DNA of 7,967 nucleotides from a bacterium (lineage in GTDB: Bacteria; DYJV01; JALVYZ01): assembly GCA_027037705.1 (NCBI GenBank), contig JALVYZ010000328.1, positions 1 to 7,967 on the forward strand, given 5' to 3'. The notes beneath the pieces were generated by a model. That model saw only the letters and a program-made list of their open reading frames with translations, was not told the origin of the DNA and searched no databases. Position 1 is the first letter of the stretch. Each line of letters begins with the position of its first letter. This document shows, one piece after another, positions 6,888-7,967 of this stretch. The position numbers and the translations under genes are program-made.

Positions 6888-7967
6888 TGAAAAAAGTTTT
6901 GATATAGCAGCTCAGAAAACTTTAAAAATAGCAGAAAAAAATGATTATGAACTTGTTTGGGATAGACTTGAAAAACAGGAACCTCAATGCGGCTTTGGGT
7001 TACTTGGAATATGCTGTAGAAACTGTGTAATGGGACCTTGTAGAATTGACCCATTTGGGGAAGGACCTGAGAAGGGAGTGTGTGGGGCTACTGCTGATAC
7101 AATTGTAGCAAGGAATTTGTGTAGGTTTATAGCAGCAGGAGCAGCTGCACATTCAGATCATGGAAGAAGACCTGCAATTTTATTAAAGGAAGTTGCTGAA
7201 GGTGTAAACAAAGATTATGAAATTAAAGATGAAGAAAAGTTAAAAAATGTAGCAAAAAGACTTGGAGTTAAAATAGAAGGTAAAAATGTTAATGAGATAG
7301 CAAAGGAGGTAGCTGAAATTGCCTTAAATGACTATGGAAAGCAAACTTCAGAACCAATAAAATTTCTTAATTCTTATGCTCCTAAGAAGTTAAAGGAAAA
7401 GTGGCAAGCACTTGAAAATGTACTATCTGAAAAATTAGGTAAAAAAATAGGAATAATTCCAAGAAATATAGACAGAGAAATTGTTGATATTATGCATAGA
7501 ACTCACATAGGAGTTGATAATGAACCTTTATCATTGATTATGCAGGGGGTTAGAGCATCTTTAGGTGATGGATGGGGAGGTTCATTAATAGCAACAGAAA
7601 TTCAAGATATATTATTCGGCACTCCAAAAGTCCACACAATAGAAGCAAATCTTGGAGTATTAAGTGAAAATGAGGTAAATATAATCATTCATGGTCACGA
7701 GCCAGTATTATCTGAAAAGATTGTAGAAGTTGCACAAAAGGAAGAGTTAGTTAAATATGCTAAATCAAAAGGGGCAGAAGGGATCAATATTGCAGGAATG
7801 TGTTGTACAGGAAATGAGATTTTAATGAGACACAATGTCCCAATTGCAGGAAATGAATTACATCAGGAATTAGCAATAGTAACAGGTGCTGTTGAAGCAA
7901 TGATTGTCGATGTCCAATGCATTTTCCCTGCACTTGCAAATTTATCTAAATGTTTTCATACTAAATT
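6871..7967 (+). CDS. cooS: Anaerobic Ni-Fe carbon-monoxide dehydrogenase, catalytic subunit (3' end cut)
   Basis: Cytoplasmic homodimeric enzyme that interconverts CO plus water and CO2 plus two electrons, feeding ferredoxin, an energy-conserving hydrogenase or the Wood-Ljungdahl pathway. The window holds the first 365 codons of a protein usually near 630-670 residues. The N-terminus carries the iron-sulfur ligands: C40 and C48 for the subunit-bridging D-cluster, and C49, C52, C57 and C71 for the B-cluster, in QCGFGLLGICCRNCVMGPCR. These sit one residue later than in C. hydrogenoformans CODH-II. Part of the Ni-Fe C-cluster site is seen: a histidine in HGHEP (274-278), C312 in GMCCTGNE and C350 in VDVQC. 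The C312-C350 gap of 38 equals the CODH-II C295-C333 gap. Later C-cluster cysteines lie beyond the edge. The motifs exclude hybrid-cluster protein. It overlaps the preceding gene by 17 bases; no cooC, cooF or acs gene is in view. Confidence 0.96.
   Translation, partial: MKSYSNEKSFDIAAQKTLKIAEKNDYELVWDRLEKQEPQCGFGLLGICCRNCVMGPCRIDPFGEGPEKGVCGATADTIVARNLCRFIAAGAAAHSDHGRRPAILLKEVAEGVNKDYEIKDEEKLKNVAKRLGVKIEGKNVNEIAKEVAEIALNDYGKQTSEPIKFLNSYAPKKLKEKWQALENVLSEKLGKKIGIIPRNIDREIVDIMHRTHIGVDNEPLSLIMQGVRASLGDGWGGSLIATEIQDILFGTPKVHTIEANLGVLSENEVNIIIHGHEPVLSEKIVEVAQKEELVKYAKSKGAEGINIAGMCCTGNEILMRHNVPIAGNELHQELAIVTGAVEAMIVDVQCIFPALANLSKCFHTK

Noticed and set aside
1-7967. Search for CRISPR arrays, insertion-sequence ends, tRNA or rRNA genes, toxin-antitoxin pairs and phage genes
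   Set aside because: No regularly spaced repeats, transposase motifs, tRNA-like cloverleaf or T-psi-C sequence, or short paired toxin genes were recognised by eye.

Overview
The window looks like chromosome from a very AT-rich, motile, Gram-negative anaerobic bacterium. Motility is shown by a flagellin gene. A diderm envelope is suggested by a LysM lipoprotein, an AsmA-like protein and a CvpA-type membrane protein. Anaerobic CO metabolism is shown by a nickel carbon-monoxide dehydrogenase (CooS). The mix would suit a Deferribacterota- or Thermodesulfobacteriota-like organism, but that is inference; no single gene here fixes the phylum.

Layout. Positions 1-112 hold the 5' end of a flagellin gene on the minus strand, with a sigma-54-type promoter at 155-171. 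A short divergent spacer separates it from metG (247-2316, plus), a methionyl-tRNA synthetase with its own TTGACA promoter. metG converges, with no bases between the two stop codons, on a patatin-like (RssA-type) hydrolase gene on the minus strand (2317-3129). A second divergent spacer (3130-3277) drives a LysM lipoprotein gene (3278-3736), which ends at a clear rho-independent terminator (3741-3772).

Right after that terminator a compact plus-strand gene run begins: an AsmA-like protein (start best placed at 3780), CvpA (5447), a secreted protein with a FlgT-N-like domain (5901) and cooS (6871, cut by the right edge). Successive genes overlap by 1, 14 and 17 bases, so they are probably co-transcribed and partly translationally coupled. 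The first three act at the envelope. CooS is a cytoplasmic metalloenzyme with its own strong ribosome binding site and clearly higher G+C, so it may be only loosely tied to the genes before it.

No RNA genes, CRISPR arrays, insertion sequences or gene-free stretches over 300 bases were seen. I did not find strong evidence for an undescribed system. The most unusual parts are the envelope-gene/cooS overlap, the Shine-Dalgarno-less start tucked behind a terminator hairpin, and the closely packed sigma-54/sigma-70 divergent promoter region.
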